Below are positions 1 through 5,430 of a DNA stretch of 11,478 nt, piece by piece; position 1 is the first letter of the stretch; every line of letters starts with the position of its first letter. Origin of the DNA: Aquabacter sp. (GTDB lineage: Bacteria > Pseudomonadota > Alphaproteobacteria > Rhizobiales > Xanthobacteraceae); the NCBI GenBank assembly GCA_030147645.1, contig JASBUY010000048.1, positions 1 through 11,478 on the forward strand, read 5' to 3'. Both the position numbers and the translations under genes were made by a program. The notes under the pieces were generated by a model. That model saw only the letters and a list, made by a program, of their open reading frames with translations. It searched no databases and was not told where the DNA came from.

Positions 1-2
1 CG

Positions 3-476
3 CTGCGCATGGCGTTGACGCGGCAGCTGGGTGCCCGGTTTAAAGCCGGCTTCCGCCTGCAGGATTTCGCTCCTAAGGCGATTTTGTTCGCGGAGCGTGA
101 CGCTGGGCTCCTGATTGCCTGGAGCCTGCTGATTTCCGGCACCCCTGGTGACACGTTCCCACCCTCACAGCCGGTGCCGGTTCCCGTCGCGGCCCTGTCC
201 CGTCAATTCTTCGTTTCGCGCGCGCATGTGCTGAAGCTTTTGCGCGAAGCAGAGGATCTGGGGCTGATCGAGCGCACACCGACGACCGCCGGCAGCGTCC
301 GCCTATTACCCGCCATGCATGACACCATGTTTAATTTATTCGCCGCGATGTTCGCCGGCTATGCGGATGCCGGAGACTGCGCACTCGAGGAAGTTCAAAG
401 CATGAAGGAGCGCATTGTCTCCCGGCGGGATATCGATCCGCGTAGGCCGCCCCATGAAAACAATATCATAGCTTGA
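3..476 (+). CDS. Winged-helix transcriptional regulator, probably 5'-truncated
   Basis: The reading frame is open from the window edge, so the true start may lie upstream; the first ATG is at 9 with too little sequence before it to judge. From that ATG the protein has 155 residues. Residues about 60-97 (VPVAALSRQFFVSRAHVLKL, then an acidic helix ending GLIERT) look like a winged helix-turn-helix: a first helix, a turn at FVSR, a recognition helix and then a wing. Residues 100-125 form a hydrophobic helix (MFNLFAAMFAGY) that could be a dimerisation or effector element. The C-terminal end is charged and rich in Arg. I do not recognise a specific family. A regulator role is inferred from the helix-turn-helix alone. 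It could control the VOC gene 109 bases downstream, whose leader holds palindromes. The stretch around 320-345 is more AT-rich than its neighbours. Confidence 0.6.
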   Translation: MRMALTRQLGARFKAGFRLQDFAPKAILFAERDAGLLIAWSLLISGTPGDTFPPSQPVPVPVAALSRQFFVSRAHVLKLLREAEDLGLIERTPTTAGSVRLLPAMHDTMFNLFAAMFAGYADAGDCALEEVQSMKERIVSRRDIDPRRPPHENNIIA

Positions 477-505
477 TTACTAATCGCGTTCCGGCAAATC
501 CGACT

Positions 506-519
506 TTGCATCATTGCAA
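506..519. promoter_or_regulatory. Palindrome TTGCA-N4-TGCAA, candidate operator
   Basis: Perfect 5-base arms with a 4-base spacer (TTGCATCATTGCAA) lie 66 bases before the start of the VOC gene and 29 bases after the stop of the winged-helix gene. The size and symmetry fit a dimeric winged-helix regulator, but no binding evidence exists. Confidence 0.35.
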
Positions 520-556
520 CACGTATCGGCGCTGACCCCTGTTATCTTTCCGTTCT

Positions 557-569
557 GCCATTGCATGGC
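557..569. promoter_or_regulatory. Short inverted repeat GCCAT-TGC-ATGGC before the VOC start
   Basis: Five-base arms with a 3-base spacer end 4 bases before the AAGGA ribosome binding site (573-577). It could be a second operator half or a small leader hairpin; a chance match of this size is quite possible. Confidence 0.2.
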
Positions 570-585
570 CCGGAAGGAATCCGCG

Positions 586-1437
586 ATGTCTGCTTCTCCC
601 CACCGCCTCCCGGCAACGCTGTCCATGGGCGCGGTGACGCTGCGCAGTCCGAACGTGGATCGGCTCGTTCCCTTTTACGAGCGCGTGCTGGGGCTGCGTG
701 TCGCAGAACAGACAGCATCCGCGATTCACCTTGGCGCCGGTGCAGGTCCCCTGGTCGAGCTTCTGAACGATCCGCAAGCCAAGTACGCGCACCCGCGCGC
801 TCCGGGCCTGTTTCATCTCGCCCTTCGCGTGCCGAACCGGACAGCCCTTGCGGAACGGATGGCGGCCCTGCAAGAGACCGGGCTCCGCTTCGGGGCGTCG
901 GACCATCTGGTGAGCGAAGCGCTCTATGTGGACGACCCGGACGGAAACGGGATCGAGATCTATTGCGACCGGCCGCACGAGGTTTGGCCGCGCACGCCGG
1001 ACGGACGCATCGCCATGGCAACGCTGCCGCTCGATGTTCCCTCCCTTCGCGATCTCGCTCCGATGCAGATCGGGCCCGCGCCCCAGGGGACAGACATGGG
1101 CCACGTCCATCTGAAGGTTCGTGATCTTGCCGAGGCGGAGCGCTTTTGGGTCGATCTTTTGGGCTTCGATCTTGTGACCACTTATCCCGGCGCGCTGTTC
1201 GTTTCGGCGGGCGGCTACCATCACCATGTGGGGCTGAACATCTGGTCGTCACGCGGCGGCCCGCTTCCACCGGATCGGCGGCTTGGACTGGATCACCTCA
1301 CCGTGCGCATACCCCAGCCAGATATCGACGCCCTCGGCGCGCGCGTGAGCGCGGCGGGGCATTCGGTCTACGGAGATCAGGGCCCTCTTCTCATCACAGA
1401 CCCCAGCGGCAACAGGGTACGCTTCGTGTCAGACTGA
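586..1437 (+). CDS. VOC-superfamily protein, catechol 2,3-dioxygenase-like (CatE type)
   Basis: The protein has 283 residues. The start at 586 is chosen because AAGGA lies 8 bases before it; in-frame ATGs at 514 and 565 lack a ribosome binding site. It has two vicinal-oxygen-chelate domains: residues about 14-128 (FYERVLGL, FHLALRV, DDPDGNGIEIYCDRP) and 172-282 (GHVHLKVRDL, FWVDLLGF, GGYHHHVGLNIW, LDHLTVRI, DPSGNRVRF). The GGYHHH-GLN-W block is typical of CatE-type extradiol ring-cleavage dioxygenases, which open catechols next to the diol using Fe(II) in the cytoplasm. The usual His-His-Glu triad is not complete in either half. The first half has Ala at position 16 where His is expected but keeps H77 and E124. 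The second half has H173 and H237 but Arg at 279 where Glu is expected. The fold is clear; the substrate and even the reaction are uncertain. No other aromatic degradation gene is nearby. Confidence 0.85.
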   Translation: MSASPHRLPATLSMGAVTLRSPNVDRLVPFYERVLGLRVAEQTASAIHLGAGAGPLVELLNDPQAKYAHPRAPGLFHLALRVPNRTALAERMAALQETGLRFGASDHLVSEALYVDDPDGNGIEIYCDRPHEVWPRTPDGRIAMATLPLDVPSLRDLAPMQIGPAPQGTDMGHVHLKVRDLAEAERFWVDLLGFDLVTTYPGALFVSAGGYHHHVGLNIWSSRGGPLPPDRRLGLDHLTVRIPQPDIDALGARVSAAGHSVYGDQGPLLITDPSGNRVRFVSD

Positions 1438-1554
1438 GCATGGGAGGGGAGTCCGAGCGGTGCAAGACAGCGGCGCGCGGCGCGCATCTGCCGGTGGCCC
1501 AAAGCGCCTCTGATCCCGTACAAACGCAGGAGAGACGCCCTCACGAGTCGATCC

Positions 1555-2148
1555 ATGCGCAGCCTCTATCTAGCCGGGCCAGACATTTTCCGCAGCGACG
1601 CGTTGGAACAGGGCGCGCTGCTGAAAGCGCTCTGCGCCGCGCGGGGTCTGCGCGGCATCTATCCGCTCGATGATGCTCCGCCCGAACTCGGCGCGGAAGC
1701 GATCCGGCTGAAATGCATCGCCGAGATCGACGCGGCCGACGCTTTGGTCGCCAACATCACGCCGTTCCGCGGCCCCCATATGGACCCCGGAACCGCCTGG
1801 GAGATCGGCTATGCCGAGGCGCGAGGCAAGCCAGTCTTCCTGTGGAGCGCCGATCACCGCCTCCTGGCCGCCCGTGTCGGCGCGGCCACCGGTTCGGGCT
1901 GGCGGGATGCGGATGGTCACGCTGTGGAGGATTTCGGCGGTCGGGAAAATCTCATGATCGCGCCCAGCGGCACCATCGTTCACGACTCGCCGGAAGCTGC
2001 GATCGCAGCCGCGGCGGACTTGTTTCAGCCCCGCCGGCCGCACCCGTCGTCCGATCGCGCGCCGCTCGGCCTGCTGCAGATGATCGGCATCGCCGCGGCG
2101 ATCGCCCTGGCAGCAGGCTACCTGGGGGAGCGCTTCCTCTTCAAGTGA
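1555..2148 (+). CDS. Nucleoside 2-deoxyribosyltransferase-like protein with C-terminal membrane helix
   Basis: The protein has 197 residues and belongs to the nucleoside 2-deoxyribosyltransferase/Rcl fold, which cleaves or exchanges the N-glycosidic bond of deoxynucleosides or deoxynucleotides. Visible motifs are the N-terminal YLAGPDIF (5-12), the VANITPFRGPHMDPGTAWEIGYA block (65-87) with the expected nucleophile E83 and supporting D77 and N67, and ENLMI (131-135), which matches the family's C-terminal active-site segment. After residue 160 comes a short linker and then a hydrophobic stretch at about 171-190 (LLQMIGIAAAIALAAGYLG) followed by a basic tail, probably a tail anchor with the enzyme in the cytoplasm. 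Typical members are soluble and end near residue 155-160. ATG 1555 is chosen because YLAGP must sit at the N-terminus; GGAGAG at 1529-1534 is too far away to be a good ribosome binding site. The stop overlaps the end of the opposing epimerase gene by 8 bases. Confidence 0.85.
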   Translation: MRSLYLAGPDIFRSDALEQGALLKALCAARGLRGIYPLDDAPPELGAEAIRLKCIAEIDAADALVANITPFRGPHMDPGTAWEIGYAEARGKPVFLWSADHRLLAARVGAATGSGWRDADGHAVEDFGGRENLMIAPSGTIVHDSPEAAIAAAADLFQPRRPHPSSDRAPLGLLQMIGIAAAIALAAGYLGERFLFK

Positions 2149-3298
2149 AAGGCGTCACCGCCTCCAGCGCGCCCATGATGTGATAGAGACTGCTCGCCCG
2201 CGCGGGCTCCAAGGCTGGGGCCCCATCCGGACCGATATGCTCCCACCACGATCCGGCGACCGGGTGCACGAGGAACCTGCGCAAACCCGCCACCGCCTCG
2301 GCGGTCAGGTGCTGCGCCGCGCGCTGCGGGTCGGATCCCGGGGCCGCCCGTTCGGCCAGGAGCGCGTGCGCCTTCACCCGCTCCGTCTGCGGCCAGAGCC
2401 GAGCGCGGTCATCCCGAACGGCGAGGGACAGGGTCAGTTCATTGACGGCAAGCCCCGAAACGGCGTCGATGCCGTGAGCTTCCGCGCCTGCGATCAGGCG
2501 ATACGCGGCCTCTGCGGCGTTTTTCGTGCCGCGCCTCGCGCTCCAGCGCAGCAACAGCCAGCCCCATTCGAACTGATGACCCGGCTCCACCACCGCGTGA
2601 TCGCCCGAGGGAATGGCGCGCCATTCCCGGTCAAAATACTCCCGCACCGCGCCTGTTTCCGCGTCGATGAGGCGGGACATGCAGAGCGTTGCGATCTCGT
2701 CCGCCAGCGCCTCCCAGCCCCGTCCCGGCGCCAGCGTTTCCCAGGCAAGGCACGCTTCCAGAAGGTGCATATGGGGATTCGCCTTCAACGGCGCGGAGGG
2801 CGGGCGGCTTTCTTCGAAGCCCGCAACGGGGTGACCATAATCGACGCGCATGGCCTCCCGCAGGGCCACCGCGCGGTCGGCAAGATGTTGCGGCGCTTCG
2901 CCGATCTCGGCCGCGGAGGCGAGGCCGAACAGAACGAAGGCATGGTCGTAAAGGTCGAACGCATCGCGCACCACCGCGCCGTCCCGATCGACACTCGGAA
3001 TGACCAGCCCCTCGGCCCTCAGGTGGTGGCGTTCGAGGGCGCAGAGGCCGTGGCGCACCAGGGCGCGCGCCGGTCCCTGCCAACCGAGCCGCTCGGCCGC
3101 GGCGAAGACATAGATCTGGCGGGCGACGAGGCGCGCGCGCCGGGGATCGTCAATCACGGCCCCCGCCGGCGTCAGTCGCTCGAAGAAGCCTCCAGCCTCT
3201 TCGTCCACCCCGATGCGAGACCAGAAGGGCAAGGCCCGATCGAACATCCAGCTCCGCAAATGCGCGGCTTCGGCCGCAAGACCGGTGGCATGGCTCAT
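2141..3298 (-). CDS. AGE-family sugar epimerase/isomerase (N-acylglucosamine 2-epimerase fold)
   Basis: The protein has 385 residues, the usual length for the family, which folds as an (alpha/alpha)6 barrel and interconverts aldose and ketose sugars or 2-epimers (N-acylglucosamine, mannose, sulfoquinovose). Family landmarks run in order: RLVARQIYVFA (56-66, R60), LYDHAFVLFGLA (116-127, H119), NPHMHLLEA (174-182, H176 and H178), EPGHQFEWGWLL (238-249, catalytic-type H241), LWPQTERVKA (301-310, E307) and SSLYHIMGAL (369-378, H373). All the histidines expected for the acid/base pair are present, so it should be active. Mannose isomerase or a similar activity is likely, but the substrate cannot be read from sequence. 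Its ATG overlaps the stop of the upstream HAD phosphatase (ATGA, 3295-3298), so the two are probably translated as a coupled pair. Its 3' end overlaps the convergent deoxyribosyltransferase gene by 8 bases. Confidence 0.9.
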   Translation of the reverse strand: MSHATGLAAEAAHLRSWMFDRALPFWSRIGVDEEAGGFFERLTPAGAVIDDPRRARLVARQIYVFAAAERLGWQGPARALVRHGLCALERHHLRAEGLVIPSVDRDGAVVRDAFDLYDHAFVLFGLASAAEIGEAPQHLADRAVALREAMRVDYGHPVAGFEESRPPSAPLKANPHMHLLEACLAWETLAPGRGWEALADEIATLCMSRLIDAETGAVREYFDREWRAIPSGDHAVVEPGHQFEWGWLLLRWSARRGTKNAAEAAYRLIAGAEAHGIDAVSGLAVNELTLSLAVRDDRARLWPQTERVKAHALLAERAAPGSDPQRAAQHLTAEAVAGLRRFLVHPVAGSWWEHIGPDGAPALEPARASSLYHIMGALEAVTPFT

Positions 3299-3828
3299 GG
3301 CGTGGATGGTCCTAACAAGGGCGCGATGAAGGCGTCCAGATCACCCCCTTGGAACAGATGCCCGGTGATACCCGCCGCATGCGCCGCTGCCATGTCCGTG
3401 TCCTTGTCGCCAACCATGAAGCTGCGCGCGGCATCGACCGGCCAGTGGTCCATGAGGTCGAGAATCATCCCGGGACCCGGCTTTCGCCAGTCGGAGACAC
3501 GCCGATAGGCCGCGACCGTCCCCTCGGGATGAAAAGGGCAGAAGCGTTCGTCGTCGATCCACGCGCCGACGGCGGCCAGTCCCCGCTCCATCTCCGCCTT
3601 CACGGCGCGATAATCGTCTTCGGTATAATAGCCGCGCGCGATGCCGGACTGGTTGGTGACCACGAAAGCGAGATAGCCAGCCGCGTTGATGCGGCGCACG
3701 GCGTCACGCGCGCCGTCGATCCATTCGAACTTCGCGACATCACCCACATAGCCGTGGTCGCGATTGAGGACGCCGTCCCGGTCCAGGAACACGGCAGGCC
3801 GAGGGCTTATCTGGTCTGAGACAGGCAT
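3295..3828 (-). CDS. HAD-superfamily phosphatase, GmhB/HisB-N-like
   Basis: The protein has 177 residues from ATG 3828, which is preceded by AGGGGC with a suitable gap; the frame extends further upstream but that part is low-complexity and lacks signals. HAD motifs are in order: motif I FLDRDGVLNRD (nucleophile D16, acid/base D18), motif II VTNQSG (T58), motif III WRKPGPGM (K116) and motif IV VGDKDTDM (D141, D145). Spacing and the KPGPGM signature fit the GmhB branch, which removes the C7 phosphate of D-glycero-manno-heptose 1,7-bisphosphate for LPS-core heptose synthesis. GmhB and HisB-N proteins usually hold Zn through Cys-x-His and Cys-x-Cys. Here the first element is CPFHPEG with Phe99 at the His position, and the second is SDW (112-114), so the site is missing. 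No gmhA or hldE is in view. The overlap with the AGE epimerase suggests a sugar-phosphate role; the true substrate is open. Confidence 0.87.
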   Translation of the reverse strand: MPVSDQISPRPAVFLDRDGVLNRDHGYVGDVAKFEWIDGARDAVRRINAAGYLAFVVTNQSGIARGYYTEDDYRAVKAEMERGLAAVGAWIDDERFCPFHPEGTVAAYRRVSDWRKPGPGMILDLMDHWPVDAARSFMVGDKDTDMAAAHAAGITGHLFQGGDLDAFIAPLLGPSTP

Positions 3829-3860
3829 GACGGCGCCCCTATAGCAAATCACGGCGACGC

Positions 3861-3878
3861 GGGAGAGGAACTTCTCCC
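3861..3878. promoter_or_regulatory. Inverted repeat between divergent phosphatase and XRE-like genes
   Basis: GGGAGA (3861-3866) pairs with TCTCCC (3873-3878) across a 6-base spacer. It is flanked by two direct copies of CGACGCGG (3855-3862 and 3888-3895), 33 bases apart, about three helical turns. The position between divergent genes fits an operator controlling both; this is an inference from symmetry only. Confidence 0.3.
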
Positions 3879-3915
3879 TTCCCCGTTCGACGCGGCTGTG
3901 ACAGCCTGCCGGCAT

Positions 3916-3919
3916 GGAG
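3916..3919 (+). promoter_or_regulatory. Ribosome binding site GGAG that sets the XRE-like start
   Basis: GGAG sits 6 bases before ATG 3926. The alternative ATG at 3914 overlaps this element and has no purine-rich sequence before it. Confidence 0.5.
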
Positions 3920-3925
3920 AACCCC

Positions 3926-4201
3926 ATGCCCTCTCTGCCACCTTCGGGCCGCCAGATCGCAGCCGCCCTCGCTTTGCTCGGAAAGAGCCGGGCGGAGCTT
4001 GCGGCGTTGGGCGGCATCTCGGAACTCGAAATCGCGGCCGCGGAAAGCGGAGCCGCCGGGGATGCCGCCTTGGACGAGGTGCGGCGCGCGCTGGAGGCGG
4101 CGGGTATCGAATTCCTCCAGGGCGGCGCCCCCGGTGTGCGGCTCCGCCCGGCGACATCGAGCCTGCGGCCGAGTGATCTCAACGCCTCGAACGACGACTG
4201 A
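3926..4201 (+). CDS. Small XRE-like helix-turn-helix protein
   Basis: The protein has 91 residues from ATG 3926; ATG 3914 would add four. Residues 8-42 (GRQIAAALALLGKSRAELAA, then GISELEIAAAESG) align with the short alphaproteobacterial XRE pattern, in which a GRQI-RAARALLG-S-EELA helix pair is followed by a recognition helix of the type S-x-x-T-I-x-R-x-E. Residues 52-74 (VRRALEAAGIEFLQGGAPGV, then RLR) match the C-terminal element common to these proteins, normally LRRALEAAGVEFI...GVRLR. The recognition helix here is acidic and alanine-rich, with no Arg or Lys, so classical DNA binding is doubtful. The tail is polar and disordered. It is transcribed divergently from the phosphatase/epimerase pair and is a possible regulator of it, or a former regulator that now binds protein. 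Confidence 0.75.
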   Translation: MPSLPPSGRQIAAALALLGKSRAELAALGGISELEIAAAESGAAGDAALDEVRRALEAAGIEFLQGGAPGVRLRPATSSLRPSDLNASNDD

Positions 4202-4212
4202 GCGCGCGCGAC

Positions 4213-4240
4213 TTGTCGCCGGCCTCGCTTGCGCTATCCT
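4213..4240 (+). promoter_or_regulatory. Candidate sigma-70 promoter for the 71-residue gene
   Basis: CTTGTCG (TTGTCG at 4213-4218) is followed after 16 bases by TATCCT (4235-4240). This resembles the alphaproteobacterial housekeeping pattern TTGAC-N17-CTATAT. It would begin transcription near 4247 and give a leader of about 115 bases. Confidence 0.35.
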
Positions 4241-4326
4241 CTTCCTCCCGCCACCGTCGGCGCTGCGCCGGCGGGCCGGGGTGCGGATGAGAAGTCCCAA
4301 CACCCCGGCATGGACCGGCAATAAGC

Positions 4327-4347
4327 GGCGCGCGGGCCTCGCGCGCC
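4327..4347 (+). promoter_or_regulatory. Strong leader hairpin directly before the ribosome binding site
   Basis: GGCGCGCG (4327-4334) pairs perfectly with CGCGCGCC (4340-4347) around a 5-base loop GGCCT. Only two bases separate the stem from the GGAGG at 4350-4354. A stem of eight G-C pairs should be very stable and could limit or time ribosome access, or protect the 5' side of the coding mRNA. Confidence 0.45.
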
Positions 4348-4349
4348 CC

Positions 4350-4354
4350 GGAGG
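4350..4354 (+). promoter_or_regulatory. Ribosome binding site GGAGG that sets the start at 4361
   Basis: GGAGG touches the ATG at 4355, which is therefore too close to be used, and lies 6 bases before the ATG at 4361, an ideal gap. Confidence 0.65.
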
Positions 4355-4360
4355 ATGAGA

Positions 4361-4576
4361 ATGCTGAAGCAACCGCTGGAAGGGCAGATCATCGAAGGAC
4401 TCGGCGTGATCGAGACCGTCGAGAGCGACAATATCCTGCGGTGGGACGGCAAGATGGTCTATGTCGAGCAGGACATTTACCATAACGGACAGCTGGTCCA
4501 TTCCAAATACAAGCGCCGGGTCACGAAGGACGTCGCCCGCGCCCTGCTGGCCAGCATCACCACATCGAGCAATTGA
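4361..4576 (+). CDS. Conserved-looking small protein of unknown function (71 residues)
   Basis: I do not recognise this protein. The start at 4361 follows an ideal GGAGG, which is strong support that it is translated. The sequence has no signal peptide or membrane helix. Residues 1-50 look beta-rich, with alternating hydrophobic residues (GQIIEGLGVIETV, ILRWDGKMVYVEQDIYHNGQ), then comes a basic patch KYKRRVTK (about 49-56) and a C-terminal helix VARALLASI. The WDGKMVYVEQDIYHNGQLVH segment could be a small beta-barrel or ligand-binding sheet. The leader carries a promoter-like element and a strong hairpin. It is not obviously in an operon: the XRE-like gene ends 159 bases before it, and the next gene is convergent. 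A small cytoplasmic binding or regulatory protein is possible, but no function can be assigned. Confidence 0.7.
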   Translation: MLKQPLEGQIIEGLGVIETVESDNILRWDGKMVYVEQDIYHNGQLVHSKYKRRVTKDVARALLASITTSSN

Positions 4577-4659
4577 CGCGCGACAGCCTGATCCGACCGG
4601 GATGAATCACACTGGTCGGTGAATCCGTCTCTGAGATCTCTTGATAGAGAACGCGTGAT

Positions 4660-4688
4660 CCGATCGGCATGCGGCGCAGGCCGATCGG
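4660..4688. repeat. Paired CCGATCGG palindromes between convergent genes
   Basis: CCGATCGG occurs at 4660-4667 and 4681-4688, 21 bases apart start to start. Each copy is self-complementary, and the two also pair with each other as a 9-base-pair stem (including C4668 with G4680) around an 11-base loop. The site lies 8 bases beyond the stop of the O-methyltransferase gene. It may act as a weak terminator from either side, though neither strand has a T-run, or as a two-turn protein binding site. Confidence 0.3.
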
Positions 4689-4696
4689 CGCAGCCC

Positions 4697-5365
4697 CTAG
4701 CCGCGAACGCGGGCGAGCGCGAAGCCGTCATAGCCCTTCGCGCCGACCGTCTGGACGACGGTCGCGTCGAGCCGAGGGTCGGCGCCCATGATCTCGAACA
4801 AGCGGCGGGTAGCCTGAATGCGGGGGTCCGGGCTTGCGGCATCCGCCACCGCGCCGTCGCGCACCACATTGTCGAACACCAGCAGCGTGTCGGGGCGCGA
4901 CAGCTTGAGGGCCCATTCGAGATAGTGCGGATTATTGGGCTTGTCCGCGTCCACGAAGATGAGATCGAACGGCCCTGCCCCCTCCTCCACGAGCGCGGGC
5001 AAGGTGGCGAGAGCTGCCCCTTCGCGCACCGTGACGCGGTCCGAAACGCCGGCCGCCTCAAGATTGGCGCGAGCCACGCGCACGTGTGCCAGGTCCGCCT
5101 CAAGCGTGAGAAGATGTCCCCCCGATGGCAGGGCGCGGGCCATGCAGATCGCGCTGTAGCCACCGAGCGTGCCGATCTCCAGCACCTGGCGCGCACCCGT
5201 CATCTGCACGAACAAAGCGAGCATCCGCCCCTGTGCGGGTGAGACGGCGATGTCCGGCAAGCCGGCCGCGCGGCTGGAGGCGAGAACATGGTCGAGCAGC
5301 GCGTCCTGTCCCAGCAAGCTCTCGCCGATATACGCGTCCACCCGCGTCCAAATATCCTGGCTCAT
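4697..5365 (-). CDS. Cation-dependent class I SAM O-methyltransferase (COMT/CCoAOMT-like)
   Basis: The protein has 222 residues from ATG 5365, which has AAGGGA about 8 bases before it; the frame can extend to a GTG at 5383 but without support. It is a cytoplasmic Rossmann-fold methyltransferase that moves a methyl group from S-adenosylmethionine to a hydroxyl, usually of a catechol-type substrate. Motif I is VLEIGTLGGYSAI (61-73) with the acidic residue E89 (TLEAD) after strand 2. The metal ligands expected in the family are all visible: D139 (FVDADKPN), then D165 and N166 (FDNVVRDG), with K142 as the likely catalytic lysine. Length and motif spacing are normal for bacterial members. The substrate is unknown. 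It lies 65 bases upstream of the next minus-strand stop, so it may be transcribed with the membrane protein and crotonase genes, or separately. Confidence 0.92.
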   Translation of the reverse strand: MSQDIWTRVDAYIGESLLGQDALLDHVLASSRAAGLPDIAVSPAQGRMLALFVQMTGARQVLEIGTLGGYSAICMARALPSGGHLLTLEADLAHVRVARANLEAAGVSDRVTVREGAALATLPALVEEGAGPFDLIFVDADKPNNPHYLEWALKLSRPDTLLVFDNVVRDGAVADAASPDPRIQATRRLFEIMGADPRLDATVVQTVGAKGYDGFALARVRG

Positions 5366-5430
5366 GGCACGGTTCCCTTCCACTCGTCAGCCTACGCCGG
5401 AGGCCGGGGGCGGCCGACTCAGCGATGGGT

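Noticed and set aside
1438..1554. GC-rich gap with GCGCGCGGCGCGC
   Set aside because: Only alternating GC sequence; no stable stem with a T-run, no promoter pattern and no small gene with a ribosome binding site.
2180..3508. 442-codon open frame on the plus strand
   Set aside because: It is the antisense of the AGE epimerase and phosphatase genes, rich in Arg, Gly and Ala with no family motif; the minus-strand genes have full catalytic motifs.
3829..4182. 118-residue N-terminal extension of the phosphatase
   Set aside because: It is Ala/Ser/Arg-rich, lies opposite the XRE-like gene and precedes an ATG with a good ribosome binding site just before the DRDGV motif.
4202..4360. Possible anti-ribosome-binding-site TCCTCC at 4243-4248 pairing with GGAGGA at 4350-4355
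   Set aside because: With the promoter proposed here, transcription would begin at about 4247, so most of the element would not be in the RNA.
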